This document shows positions 7,814 to 16,067 of a DNA stretch of 64,000 nt, in pieces. Each line of letters opens with the position of its first letter. Within the stretch, counting starts at the first letter, position 1. The notes beneath the pieces are model-generated. The model was given only the letters and a program-made list of their open reading frames with translations. It was not told the origin of the DNA and made no database searches. The stretch is from Marinimicrobium locisalis. Its GTDB lineage: Bacteria; Pseudomonadota; Gammaproteobacteria; Pseudomonadales; Cellvibrionaceae. The translations under genes and the position numbers were made by a program. Location of the stretch: contig NZ_JBDLLG010000007.1 of assembly GCF_039822625.1 (NCBI RefSeq), forward strand, positions 1 through 64,000, read 5' to 3'.

Positions 7814-9981
7814 TATTGACTCCCTCCTCTTCTCCATGTGTGGTATTTCTCCAGCCACTTCAAAACCGTTTCGGGTTTGTGGGCTTTTTTCCATTCGCCG
7901 GCGGTGTATTTGTTGGCTTCGGACAAGGTTGGGTAGGTGTGGATGGTGCCCAGGATTTTGTTGAGGCCGAGGCCGTGGCGCATGGCGAGGATGAATTCGG
8001 CCATGAGGTTGCTGGCTTCGGCACCGACGATGACGGCGCCGAGTATTTTGTCTTTGCCTTTGGGGGTTATGACTTTGATGAAGCCGGTGATGTTGCTGTC
8101 GGCGATGGCGCGGTCGAGTTCTTCGAGTTCGAAGCGGGCGACTTCGTAGTCGATGCCTTGTTCGATGGCGTCGGCTTCGCTGATGCCGACGCGGGCGATT
8201 TCGGGGTCGATGAAGGTGGTCCAGGGAATCACCGAGTAGTCGACTTTGAAGCGTTTGAATTGGCCGAACAGGGCGTTGACGGCGGCGTACCAGGCCATGT
8301 GGGCGGCGGTGTGGGTGAATTGATACGGGCCCGCGACGTCGCCGGCGGCGTAGATGTTGGGGTAGAGGGTTTCGAGGTATTCGTTGGTGACGACGGTGCG
8401 TTCGGTGCGTTCGGTGCGGATGCCGAGGGTTTCAAGGCCGTAGCCTTTCAGGCGGGCTTTGCGGCCCACGGCGACCAGCAACTCGTCGAAGGGGATGCGC
8501 TTTTCTTCGCCCTGATGTTTAACGACCAGGATTTTTTGGTCGCCTTCGCGTTCGCAGCGTAGGGCTTCGTGTTCGGTCAGGACGTCGACGCCGTCGGCGG
8601 TCATGGCCTGGCGGGCGAGTTCCGAGACTTCTTCATCTTCTTTGAAGAGAATGCGCGGGCCCCGCTCGACCTGACTCACGTGCGAGCCCAACCGGGCGAA
8701 GGCGTGGGAGAGTTCCGAGCCGATGGGGCCGCCTCCGAGGACGATGAGGCGTTTCGGGGGGGTGTCCAGTTCGGAGAAGCGATCCCACAGGGTGTCGCTG
8801 GTGACGTAGCCGGTCTCTTCCAGGCCCGGCAGGTCGGGGACCAGGGGCTCGGCGCCGGCGGCGATGACGATGCTGCGGGTGGTGAGCCGCTGGGTGCCGC
8901 CGTCATTCAGGGCGATGTCCACAGTCCAGGGATCAACCAGGGTGGCGTAACCTTGCACCACGTCCACCCCCAGGCCGGTGTAGCGCTCGACGCTATCGTG
9001 GGGTTCGACGTCTTTGATCACCCGGTGGATGCGTTCCATGACCGAGCGGAAACTAAACTCGGGTTGGGTGGCGGTGAGGCCGTATTGGTCGGCGTGGCGT
9101 ATTTGATGCGCCACTTTGGCGCTTTTGATCAAGGCCTTGCTGGGCACGCAGCCGTAGTTGAGACAGTCGCCGCCCATTTTGTGCGACTCCACCAAGGTGA
9201 CTTTGGCCTTGACGGTCGCGCCGATGTAAGCGGACACGAGCCCGCCGGCACCAGCGCCGATGACAATGAGGTTGCGATCAAAGTGTTTGGGCTTTTGCCA
9301 TTTCTTGTAGACGCGCCCGCGCTGAACCACACGGACGATGCCTTTGGCGATCCAGGGGAAGATGCCGAGCAACGCGAACGACAACAGCAGTTCGGCGGAG
9401 AAAATGCCGCCCACCTTCTCCACCTCCGCCAGTTGGGTGCCGGCATTCACGTAGACGGCGGTACCCGCGAGCATGCCGACTTGGCTGACCCAGTAGAAGG
9501 TCCAGGTTTTAAGGCCCGTCAGCCCCATCACCAGGTTGATTACAAAAAAGGGAAAGATCGGTACCAGGCGCAGCGTGAACAGATAGAAGGCGCCGTCGCG
9601 TTCGATGCCGCGGTTAATGGCTTTCAGCCGGTCACCAAAGCGCTCTTGCACGGAGGCGCGTAACAGAAAGCGCGCCACCAGAAACGCGAGCGTCGCGCCG
9701 ATGCTGGAGGCAAATGAGACCAGCAACAGCCCCTGCCAAAGCCCGAATAGCGCGCCGCCGGCAATGGTCATCACGGCGGCGCCGGGCAGTGACAACGCGG
9801 TCACTGCCACGTAGATAGCAAAGTAGAGGGCGGGAATCAGCACCGGATAGTCGCTCAGGCGCTGTTCAAACCATGACTGGCTGCTCTTGAGCTGCTCCAA
9901 CGTCAGATATTCGTTCCACCCAAACCCGAAGAAGGCGGCCACCAGGGCGGCGATAACGGCGATGATGAGCAAGCGTTTCAT
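7813..9981 (-). CDS. TVP38/TMEM64 membrane domain fused to a flavoprotein disulfide reductase
   Basis: A 722-residue fusion. Residues about 1-220 form a TVP38/TMEM64 (SNARE-associated, DedA-like) membrane domain with several helices and the ALSLPGAAVMTIAGGALFG segment. Residues about 235-722 form a FAD- and NAD(P)-dependent disulfide oxidoreductase: dinucleotide-binding VIGAGAGGLVSAY, redox pair CLNYGC, second nucleotide fold VLGGGPIGSELS, FAD-contacting YAAGDVAG and the C-terminal IHTYPTLSE typical of mercuric-reductase/lipoamide-dehydrogenase relatives. The enzyme is thus anchored to the inner membrane; its substrate is unknown. The ATG has AAGGA upstream, and an ECF-type promoter motif lies 65-91 nt before it. 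DUF547 follows by TAATG overlap. Confidence 0.9.
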   Translation of the reverse strand: MKRLLIIAVIAALVAAFFGFGWNEYLTLEQLKSSQSWFEQRLSDYPVLIPALYFAIYVAVTALSLPGAAVMTIAGGALFGLWQGLLLVSFASSIGATLAFLVARFLLRASVQERFGDRLKAINRGIERDGAFYLFTLRLVPIFPFFVINLVMGLTGLKTWTFYWVSQVGMLAGTAVYVNAGTQLAEVEKVGGIFSAELLLSFALLGIFPWIAKGIVRVVQRGRVYKKWQKPKHFDRNLIVIGAGAGGLVSAYIGATVKAKVTLVESHKMGGDCLNYGCVPSKALIKSAKVAHQIRHADQYGLTATQPEFSFRSVMERIHRVIKDVEPHDSVERYTGLGVDVVQGYATLVDPWTVDIALNDGGTQRLTTRSIVIAAGAEPLVPDLPGLEETGYVTSDTLWDRFSELDTPPKRLIVLGGGPIGSELSHAFARLGSHVSQVERGPRILFKEDEEVSELARQAMTADGVDVLTEHEALRCEREGDQKILVVKHQGEEKRIPFDELLVAVGRKARLKGYGLETLGIRTERTERTVVTNEYLETLYPNIYAAGDVAGPYQFTHTAAHMAWYAAVNALFGQFKRFKVDYSVIPWTTFIDPEIARVGISEADAIEQGIDYEVARFELEELDRAIADSNITGFIKVITPKGKDKILGAVIVGAEASNLMAEFILAMRHGLGLNKILGTIHTYPTLSEANKYTAGEWKKAHKPETVLKWLEKYHTWRRGGSQ

Positions 9982-10045
9982 TCTGAGTCCTTCTGGTCTG
10001 CGATAAACCTTTGGCCTGGGGGCGGTAAAACATTAAGTGTCCGTC

Positions 10046-10072
10046 TGTCGGCGGCATCGCCCACTTCTTACA
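10046..10072 (-). promoter_or_regulatory. Predicted ECF sigma promoter for the TVP38-reductase/DUF547 genes
   Basis: Minus strand: TGTAAGAAGT (10072-10063), 12 nt, CGACA (10050-10046). The same two boxes at the same spacing occur before DoxX, the ECF sigma gene and the EGKCG peptide gene. The -10 box lies about 65 nt before the ATG at 9981, a normal leader length. The region 9982-10311 otherwise holds a hairpin and the leader of the divergent gene at 10312. Confidence 0.6.
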
Positions 10073-10179
10073 AATATGCGCCTCTTTTGTACGCCGCCAA
10101 GCCGCTGGAGGATAACCGGGGCGGCTGGAGGAGCGGTCATGATAGCAGCTAAGCTATAACCATTGCGTTCCCCGTCCCC

Positions 10180-10200
10180 GGCTGGGGCCAAGCCCCAGCC
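10180..10200. other. GC-rich hairpin in the divergent intergenic region
   Basis: A perfect 9-bp stem GGCTGGGGC / GCCCCAGCC with a 3-nt loop. It is not followed by a T-run on either strand, so it is not a typical intrinsic terminator. It lies between two divergent disulfide-reductase genes. Role unknown. Confidence 0.4.
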
Positions 10201-10236
10201 CGCCTTTATCTATGAGGTCGTTGAAACCTTTTGAGA

Positions 10237-10262
10237 GGAACATCCGCTAACCCAGTTGTCTA
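10237..10262 (+). promoter_or_regulatory. Weak candidate promoter for the disulfide reductase at 10312
   Basis: GGAAC (10237-10241), 16 nt, GTCTA (10258-10262) resembles generic RpoE/ECF-type promoters, but it does not match the TGTAAGA/CGACA motif seen elsewhere in this window. It lies 50 nt before the start codon. A single short match in GC-rich DNA can arise by chance. Confidence 0.25.
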
Positions 10263-10311
10263 CTAAGGTGAAGACAGCACCCATTGAACCGTTTCATCAG
10301 GAGCCGAAAAG

Positions 10312-11754
10312 ATGCATAAGAGAAAGGTGGAGATTGCCATTATCGGCGCCGGCACCTCGGGGCTTACCGCCTATAAAGCCGCGCGCAAGCACACTGACGA
10401 GCTGGTACTGATCGAAGGCGGCCCCTATGGAACCACCTGCGCCCGGGTGGGCTGTATGCCCAGCAAGCTGCTAATTGCCGCGGCGGACAGTACCCACGAT
10501 GCGGCACAAACCGGCCTGTTCGGCATTCAGGTGGGCGATATCGTGATCAATGGCAAGCAGGTGCTGGAGCGTGTGCGCCGGGAAAGGGACCAGTTCGTCG
10601 AGTCGGTGGTGGATTCTGTGGAGGCGATTCCCGCCGCACATAAGTTGACCGGTTGCGCCCGTTTTATCGCGCCAGGCAGGCTGGCGGTTGGTGACGAACT
10701 GGAAGTCGAAGCCGATCGCATCGTTATCGCCACCGGGTCGAGCCCCACTGTCCCAGACATGTTTCAAGGCCTGGGGGAGCGGCTGCTTGTGAGTGAGAGC
10801 CTGTTCGAGCTCTCCACCCTGCCCGACTCCATTGCGGTATTCGGCTGCGGCGTGGTCGGGCTGGAGCTGGGGCAGGCGTTAAGCCGCCTGGGGGTTCGCG
10901 TGCGTATGTTCGGCCGAAGCGGCTCCCTCGGCGGCATCGCCGACGAAGAAATTCGTGCCTATGCCGAACAGTACTTCAACGAGGAGTTTTACCTGGATAC
11001 CCGCTCCGAGGTGAAGGATATTACCCGGGCCGAGAGTGGTATTTCCATTCGCTATGTCCATCGTGACAAAGGCGAAGTGACGGAGCAGTTCGACTATATT
11101 CTGGCGGCGACCGGCCGCTCGCCCAATCTGAAGGGTTTAGACCTTCACAACAGTGGCCTGAGTCTGGATGAGAAAAACGTTCCGCTGACGGATCCGTCGA
11201 CGCTTCAATGCGGCGATCACCCGGTCTTCCTGGCGGGTGACGCCAATCAACAGGCGCCCGTCCTTCACGAAGCGGCTCACGAAGGCCGCATCGCCGGGGA
11301 CAATGCGGGCCGTTACCCAAACGTGATTTCCGCCGACAGGCAGACGCCTTTTTCCGTGGTATTCTGCAATCCGCAGATTACCAGCGTCGGCGTTTCCGTT
11401 GGCGGTATCTCAAGCGAGAAACGCAAAGACTATGTAGTGGGCGAAAGTTCGTTCGAGGATCAGGGCCGCAGCAAAGTGATCGGGAAAAACCGGGGCCTCT
11501 TGAAGGTCTATGCCGAGCGCACCAGCGGCGTGTTTGTGGGCGCCGAGATGTTTGGCCCCGCCGCCGAGCATATCGGCCACCTACTGGCGTGGGCCACGCA
11601 GCAGCGCATGACGGTCTCCGCGATGTTGGCGATGCCGTTTTATCATCCGGTTATTGAGGAGGGCGTGCGTACCGCACTTCGGGACTTGCGCGATAACTTG
11701 GAGAAAAACGCCACTCCAGTCGACCCCTGCCTTGAGTGCGGGCCGGGTAGTTAA
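10312..11754 (+). CDS. FAD-dependent dihydrolipoamide-dehydrogenase-like disulfide reductase
   Basis: A 480-residue soluble flavoprotein of the class I pyridine nucleotide-disulfide oxidoreductases. Visible elements are the N-terminal FAD fold IIGAGTSGLTA, the redox-active pair CARVGC near residues 44-49, the NAD(P) fold FGCGVVGLELG, the FAD motif FLAGDANQ and a C-terminal dimer domain with FYHPVIEEG in place of the usual HxHPT. Its redox loop differs from classical lipoamide dehydrogenase (CLNVGC), so its substrate may not be lipoamide. No E2 or E3 complex partner is nearby. The ATG follows AGGAG at good spacing. It is divergent from the TVP38-reductase fusion, a distant homologue. Confidence 0.85.
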   Translation: MHKRKVEIAIIGAGTSGLTAYKAARKHTDELVLIEGGPYGTTCARVGCMPSKLLIAAADSTHDAAQTGLFGIQVGDIVINGKQVLERVRRERDQFVESVVDSVEAIPAAHKLTGCARFIAPGRLAVGDELEVEADRIVIATGSSPTVPDMFQGLGERLLVSESLFELSTLPDSIAVFGCGVVGLELGQALSRLGVRVRMFGRSGSLGGIADEEIRAYAEQYFNEEFYLDTRSEVKDITRAESGISIRYVHRDKGEVTEQFDYILAATGRSPNLKGLDLHNSGLSLDEKNVPLTDPSTLQCGDHPVFLAGDANQQAPVLHEAAHEGRIAGDNAGRYPNVISADRQTPFSVVFCNPQITSVGVSVGGISSEKRKDYVVGESSFEDQGRSKVIGKNRGLLKVYAERTSGVFVGAEMFGPAAEHIGHLLAWATQQRMTVSAMLAMPFYHPVIEEGVRTALRDLRDNLEKNATPVDPCLECGPGS

Positions 11755-11769
11755 TGCTTGGCCCAGCCC

Positions 11770-13470
11770 CTACAGCTTGAGTGCCCGGCCCATGTCCGGA
11801 ATACGATGATTCAAGAGCGGTTCATTTTCCTCGTAATTCACCGGCACGACGATCAGGTGGACGCCGCCTTCGTGCCAAGCACTGTTGATGGTCTCGGCCA
11901 ACTGGGGGATCGATGAAATTTCCACGCCTTTCGCGCCGTAACTTTCCGCGTAGCGGACAAAGTCTGGGTTCCCATAGCTTAAGCCGTAGTCCGAAAAGCC
12001 CAGTTGCCGCTGCTTCCAGCGAATCATTCCGTAAGCATCGTCACGCAGGACCAGCACCACCAGGTCCAGTTGCAGGCGCACGGCCGTTTCCATTTCCTGG
12101 GAGTTCATCATAAAGCCGCCGTCGCCGCACACGGCCACCACCTGGCGCTCGGGGTGTACCAGTTTGGCGGCCATCGCGGAGGGTAGCCCGGCGCCCATGC
12201 TGGCCAGGGCATTATCCAGCAGTAGCGTGTTGGGGCGGTGGGCGGAATAGTTGCGGGCAAACCAGAGTTTATAGATGCCATTGTCCAGCGCCAGAATGCC
12301 ATCATCCGGCATCAGAGCCCGCATTTCGGCCACCAGCCGCTGGGGGTCCATGGGCATCCGTTCGTCCTTAGAGTGGGCTTCGAGCTGTTCGAGAAAACCC
12401 TGACGCACTCGCTCGAAGGGGGTGAAGTCCCAGTGGTGCTCAGCGCTCAAGCGCTCTGCCAGACGCTGGACGCTGTCGGCCATATCGCCAATCACGCCCT
12501 GTTGCGGGTAGTAGACGCTGTCGACCGAGGCCGGCACGTAGTTCAGGTGAATGACCTGGGCATCGCCACAAGGGGCCAGACGCTCGCCACTTCCCAGCGT
12601 GCAGGCCCCTTCCCTCACGTCGGCCCCCATCACGAACGGCGGCTTTTCGATCACATCGTGACCGATGTTCACAATCAGATTCGCCACTTCAAACGCCCGG
12701 TGCACGAAGTCGTCGCTGGAGAGCGCGGCCGTACCCAGGTAACCGGGGTGGCGCTCATCGAGAACACCTTTACCCATCTGGGTCGCCACCCAGGGGATGC
12801 CGGTTTTATCAACCAATTGTTTGAGGGACTGGCGGATATCGTATCGACTGGCACTGGCACCAATCAGCAGCAAAGGACGCTTCGCTCTGCGAATCATGTC
12901 GGTCGCCATGTCCAGTGAACCTTGAGAGGCGAGAGGGCAGTCAGCACGGCTGGGGCCAATCACTGCCGCGTCCGTCGTCTCCTGGGCCACATCTTCGGGC
13001 AGTTCCAGATGCACGGCGCCGGGCCGTTCCAGCTCGGCACGGCGAAAAGCTTCGCGAACCCGGGCCGGTATCGCCTGGCCGCTCACGACCTGGCGGGTGT
13101 ACTTGGTCAGAGGCGTCATCATGTCGACGACGTCGATGATCTGAAATTCGCCCTGTTTACTGGTTCTGATCGGTTTCTGCCCGGTGATCATCAACATCGG
13201 CATGGCTCCGAGCTGTGCGTAGGCCGCCGCCGTCACCAGGTTGGTGGCTCCCGGCCCCAGCGTTGCGAGGCACACGCCCGTACGGCCGGTGAGCCGCCCT
13301 TGGGTGGCCGCCATAAAGCCTGCCGCCTGCTCGTGGCGGGTCAGCACCAGCTCAATGGAGGAGCGGGACAGAGAGTCCAACAAATCCAGGTTCTCTTCGC
13401 CGGGTACGCCAAAAACGCGTTCAACCCCTTCAGACTCTAGCGCTTTGACGAATAAATCCGATGCTTTCAC
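11770..13470 (-). CDS. Thiamine-diphosphate enzyme, acetolactate synthase large-subunit-like
   Basis: A 566-residue ThDP-dependent enzyme with the order N-terminal Pyr domain, central domain, C-terminal PP domain. It has the proton-relay Glu in LTRHEQAA (about residue 47) and the ThDP/Mg motif starting GDGGFMMN, ending DDAYG. It resembles acetolactate synthase, which joins two pyruvates. No small regulatory subunit gene (ilvN/ilvH) or other branched-chain gene is adjacent, so a catabolic acetolactate synthase or a related decarboxylase/oxidase is possible. The GTG at 13470 is chosen because GAGGAG precedes it; a longer frame to 13533 starts with TTG and lacks a ribosome site. It lies 175 nt downstream of DoxX. 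Confidence 0.8.
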   Translation of the reverse strand: MKASDLFVKALESEGVERVFGVPGEENLDLLDSLSRSSIELVLTRHEQAAGFMAATQGRLTGRTGVCLATLGPGATNLVTAAAYAQLGAMPMLMITGQKPIRTSKQGEFQIIDVVDMMTPLTKYTRQVVSGQAIPARVREAFRRAELERPGAVHLELPEDVAQETTDAAVIGPSRADCPLASQGSLDMATDMIRRAKRPLLLIGASASRYDIRQSLKQLVDKTGIPWVATQMGKGVLDERHPGYLGTAALSSDDFVHRAFEVANLIVNIGHDVIEKPPFVMGADVREGACTLGSGERLAPCGDAQVIHLNYVPASVDSVYYPQQGVIGDMADSVQRLAERLSAEHHWDFTPFERVRQGFLEQLEAHSKDERMPMDPQRLVAEMRALMPDDGILALDNGIYKLWFARNYSAHRPNTLLLDNALASMGAGLPSAMAAKLVHPERQVVAVCGDGGFMMNSQEMETAVRLQLDLVVLVLRDDAYGMIRWKQRQLGFSDYGLSYGNPDFVRYAESYGAKGVEISSIPQLAETINSAWHEGGVHLIVVPVNYEENEPLLNHRIPDMGRALKL

Positions 13471-13645
13471 TGAGACGTCTCTCCTCTCGATTGGGCGATG
13501 TTGACGGAGGCCACCACTCATGATTTCCGTCAACCGGTAACGGGACTCAAATTAGGTGACACCCCTTAACAGTACACCTTGAAACCTTCGTGTGGATCAC
13601 AAGAGAAGTCAACCTCAGGGGGTAACCGCAGCAGGCTAGCAATAT

Positions 13646-14251
13646 TCACGTTTTCAGCAACCAGCGCCGCAGCCAGTAGTCAACACTGACATATCGACCG
13701 GCACCGGTGAACAGCAAACTCAAAAGCATAATGAAATAGGTCGCGGCGAATTCGATGCCGTTGTTCAAGATGACAAATGAGCCACGCCCGGTCAGCCAGT
13801 CGTAGTTGCCGTGCTCTTTCAAAATAAAGCGGCCCATCTCCAGACGCTCGGCGGCTTCCATGACCCGCTCATTGGCCAGCCAGCTACCGGCATCGGCAAT
13901 GGCAAGCCAGCCGTTCTGCCAATGCACCGTGACGGCGGCGATCACCATGGTGAACATCAGGGGGATACTGATCCAACGAACCGCAAAGCCCACCACCAAC
14001 AATAGGCCGCCGAGAAGCTCCGTGCTCGTCGCCAACGCCGCCAGCACTTCCGGTAAAGGCAGACCTAGCCCCCAGTCGGAATTGCCAAACCAGGCAGCCG
14101 TGTTTTCGAAATTGCTTAACTTTTTCCAGCCTGCTTGCAGCAAGACAGGGGCAAGATACAGTCGCAGCAGCAGTGGCGGAACGCCATCCAAATGACGAAA
14201 GCCTGATAAGGCTTGCTCCAAACGACGATACAACTCACAGATATAGGCCAC
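13646..14251 (-). CDS. DoxX family membrane protein
   Basis: A 201-residue DoxX-family inner-membrane protein with four to five hydrophobic helices and the family pattern of an N-terminal helix with RLYLAPVLLQAGWKKL followed by ELLGGLLLVVGFAVRW. DoxX proteins are often linked to redox processes, and one subgroup (HvfX) accompanies DUF692/DUF2063 peptide-modifying operons. In this window that operon is 8 kb away but carries the same promoter motif. The start is GTG at 14251 with GAGGAG six bases upstream. An ECF-type promoter motif lies 65-91 nt before it, in the gap after the anti-sigma gene, so it can be transcribed separately. Confidence 0.85.
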   Translation of the reverse strand: MAYICELYRRLEQALSGFRHLDGVPPLLLRLYLAPVLLQAGWKKLSNFENTAAWFGNSDWGLGLPLPEVLAALATSTELLGGLLLVVGFAVRWISIPLMFTMVIAAVTVHWQNGWLAIADAGSWLANERVMEAAERLEMGRFILKEHGNYDWLTGRGSFVILNNGIEFAATYFIMLLSLLFTGAGRYVSVDYWLRRWLLKT

Positions 14252-14315
14252 TTTGTTCTCCTCTCCATCGTTTTTAACGAAAGCGTTTAGCCAACTACAT
14301 CAACTCCGGCTATGT

Positions 14316-14342
14316 TGTCGAGAAGAGCGGCAACTTCTTACA
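14316..14342 (-). promoter_or_regulatory. Predicted ECF sigma promoter for doxX
   Basis: Minus strand: TGTAAGAAGT (14342-14333), 12 nt, CGACA (14320-14316). The -35 box is identical over ten bases to the one before the TVP38-reductase gene, and both have the same spacing to the start codon (about 65 nt). It sits between the anti-sigma stop and the doxX start. Confidence 0.65.
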
Positions 14343-14367
14343 GTTCAAGAGAGCATGCTTGCCATCA

Positions 14368-14589
14368 TCATTTTCGGGGGTGACGGTGTTTTTGGTTCTG
14401 ATCCGAGCGTGAATTTGGCGAACCGGAAAAATGCCGGGAGGCCCGCCGCAAAAACTCAACCTGCCCATCAAAGCGCCGGCAGCCTGCACAGATGGACTGA
14501 TGAAAGCGCAGCGCCAATTTTTCCCGCAACGTCAGGGCACGTTCCCTGGACTCAGAGATCAACCGGGTCGCCTGGTGGCAGCTCATCAT
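14368..14589 (-). CDS. Small zinc-finger anti-sigma factor (zf-HC2 type)
   Basis: A 73-residue soluble protein with the zinc-binding signature H-x3-C-x2-C (HQSICAGC, about residues 30-37) of ZAS anti-sigma domains, plus an upstream Cys at residue 4. There is no membrane segment, so it senses in the cytoplasm; thiol or metal changes at the zinc site are the known way such factors release sigma. Its ATG overlaps the sigma stop as ATGA, so the two are made together. The pairing with the ECF sigma gene is firm, the signal unknown. Confidence 0.8.
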   Translation of the reverse strand: MMSCHQATRLISESRERALTLREKLALRFHQSICAGCRRFDGQVEFLRRASRHFSGSPNSRSDQNQKHRHPRK

Positions 14590-15185
14590 GACGCACCCCC
14601 TTTAAACCAATTGTTTTCCAGGCAGTTTCGCAGGCGCAAGCGCGCCCGGTGTAGCAAGACATGGAGGTTGCTGACCGACAAGCTCACCTCCGCACAAATT
14701 TCATCGGAAGTAAGCCCCACAAATTCGCGCATCATGAAGACCCTTGCCTGCTTGCTTGGCAAATGCTCGAGGCAGGCCTCGAAAACTCGCCAAAAATGAC
14801 GGCTCTCCAACGCGCCTTCCGGATCCGCCCAGGGTTGGGGCCGCTCGTCCCGGTACCAATGGCCCTTTTGATCAAACAAGCCATCAGAGCGATCCTGCTC
14901 CTCATCACCTGGCGGGAGGCTGCTTTCATTCAACAGGCGCTTGCTCCTACGGAAATGATCCGTAATTTTGTGTTTTAGGATGGCAAATACCCAGGTCCGG
15001 AAGGCGGCTGTGCCGGAAAAGGAGTCCAGGTTTTTCAAGGCACCCGCAAGCGCCTCCTGAACGGCGTCTTCCGCGGCGGCGGCGTCGCTGAGCTGAAGCC
15101 GCGCAAATCGCATTAGCTTGCCTCGCAGTTCGCTCAAGTAGGCATCATCCAAAACCATTTCTTGCGTCGTGTTGTTTTTCGGCAT
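14586..15185 (-). CDS. ECF RNA polymerase sigma factor
   Basis: A 199-residue group 4 sigma factor with region 2 (RFARLQLSDAAAAEDAVQEAL...FRTWVFAILKHKITDHFRR, about residues 24-80) and region 4 (LPSKQARVFMMREFVGLTSDEICAEVSLSVSNLHVLLHRAR, about 146-188). No extra C-terminal domain. The ATG at 15185 has GAGGG upstream, but the predicted autoregulatory promoter ends only 10 nt before it, so translation from that promoter might begin at the in-frame ATG at 15158 (190 residues), which still keeps region 2 intact. A zinc anti-sigma gene follows with ATGA overlap. It likely recognises the TGTAAGA/CGAC(A/T) motif found four times in this window. Confidence 0.9.
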   Translation of the reverse strand: MPKNNTTQEMVLDDAYLSELRGKLMRFARLQLSDAAAAEDAVQEALAGALKNLDSFSGTAAFRTWVFAILKHKITDHFRRSKRLLNESSLPPGDEEQDRSDGLFDQKGHWYRDERPQPWADPEGALESRHFWRVFEACLEHLPSKQARVFMMREFVGLTSDEICAEVSLSVSNLHVLLHRARLRLRNCLENNWFKGGAS

Positions 15186-15194
15186 GTATCCCTC

Positions 15195-15221
15195 TGTCGT
15201 AAAGCCAGTGGGTATCTTACA
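15195..15221 (-). promoter_or_regulatory. Predicted autoregulatory ECF promoter of the sigma gene
   Basis: Minus strand: TGTAAGATAC (15221-15212), 12 nt, CGACA (15199-15195). Seven of the ten -35 bases and the whole -10 box match the other sites at the same spacing. Autoregulation is usual for ECF sigma factors and this location is what ties the motif to this sigma. From 15222 to 15455 I see no gene. Confidence 0.6.
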
Positions 15222-15455
15222 CTTGATCGTCCCAGGGATTGAACGGCAAACTTCACCGTGCCCATGAGATAGCCTGCAGCCACGCCGTGGCGAGAGATAC
15301 TGACGCCGGGATTGCGACGGCAAAATCGTCATTATGGCGCCTATTATTTTACTGAGAGTAGTTCAATGATATAGATCGCGCCACCTTATTGAATAACCAC
15401 TCAAACAAAGCTAGCGTACTACCTTGATTCCCATTTAGGAGCTAGGAGTTCTTAT

Positions 15456-16004
15456 ATGACAGATTTCAAACTGCATGATGCCGAGAGCGCGCCGTCCGAT
15501 AGCAAACCCCTGCTAGAAAAGTCCCAGGAAAATTTTGGCATGATTCCCAACCTGCACGCGGTGATGGCGGAGGCACCGGGCACATTGGAGGCCTACCAAA
15601 AACTGCATGAGTTGGTGCTTGACTCCAGCTTCGACAATGACGAAAAAACCGTGCTCTGGCAAAGCATTAACGTGGAGCACAAGTGCCATTACTGTGTGCC
15701 GGCTCACAGTGGTATCGCCCGTTCCATGCAGGTTTCCGAGGAGCTGGACGACGCTCTACGCGATGAAAAACCGCTCCCCACTGAGAAACTCGAAGCCTTG
15801 AGACGGTTCACCCTGCAAGTGGTACGCAACCGCGGCGAGGTCAGCGAGAAAGAGATACAAGCATTTTGTGAGGCCGGGTACGGCCATCGGCAGGTACTGG
15901 AGGTGGTTATGGCCGTCGCACAGAAAGTGATGAGCAACTATATCAATCATATGGCTCAAACACCGATTGACGAGCCATTCAAGCCGTTCGAGTGGAAAAA
16001 GTAA
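15456..16004 (+). CDS. AhpD-like / carboxymuconolactone decarboxylase family protein
   Basis: A 182-residue all-helical protein of the carboxymuconolactone decarboxylase/AhpD superfamily. The peroxidase-type motif E-x-K-C-x2-C-x3-H is present (EHKCHYCVPAH, about residues 74-84), including the CxxC pair used for thiol chemistry in AhpD. It probably acts as a thiol-dependent peroxidase or reductase; substrate unknown. The ATG follows an AGGAGCTAGGAG stretch. It is divergent from the ECF sigma gene, with about 270 nt between, and convergent with the universal stress gene. No ECF motif was seen before it. Confidence 0.8.
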   Translation: MTDFKLHDAESAPSDSKPLLEKSQENFGMIPNLHAVMAEAPGTLEAYQKLHELVLDSSFDNDEKTVLWQSINVEHKCHYCVPAHSGIARSMQVSEELDDALRDEKPLPTEKLEALRRFTLQVVRNRGEVSEKEIQAFCEAGYGHRQVLEVVMAVAQKVMSNYINHMAQTPIDEPFKPFEWKK

Positions 16005-16033
16005 TAGACGACGCCACACAAGCTGGAAAGGAG

Positions 16034-16059
16034 GGCTCCGAGAGCGATTTCTCGGAGCC
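16034..16059. terminator. Candidate bidirectional terminator hairpin
   Basis: A 10-bp perfect stem GGCTCCGAGA / TCTCGGAGCC with a 6-nt loop, in the short gap between two convergent genes. No T-run follows on either side, so its efficiency as an intrinsic terminator is doubtful. Confidence 0.5.
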
Positions 16060-16067
16060 GATATCCC

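Noticed and set aside
10180..10200. Intrinsic terminator between the divergent disulfide reductase genes
   Set aside because: The hairpin is strong but lies between divergent starts, where no transcript should end, and there is no T-run.
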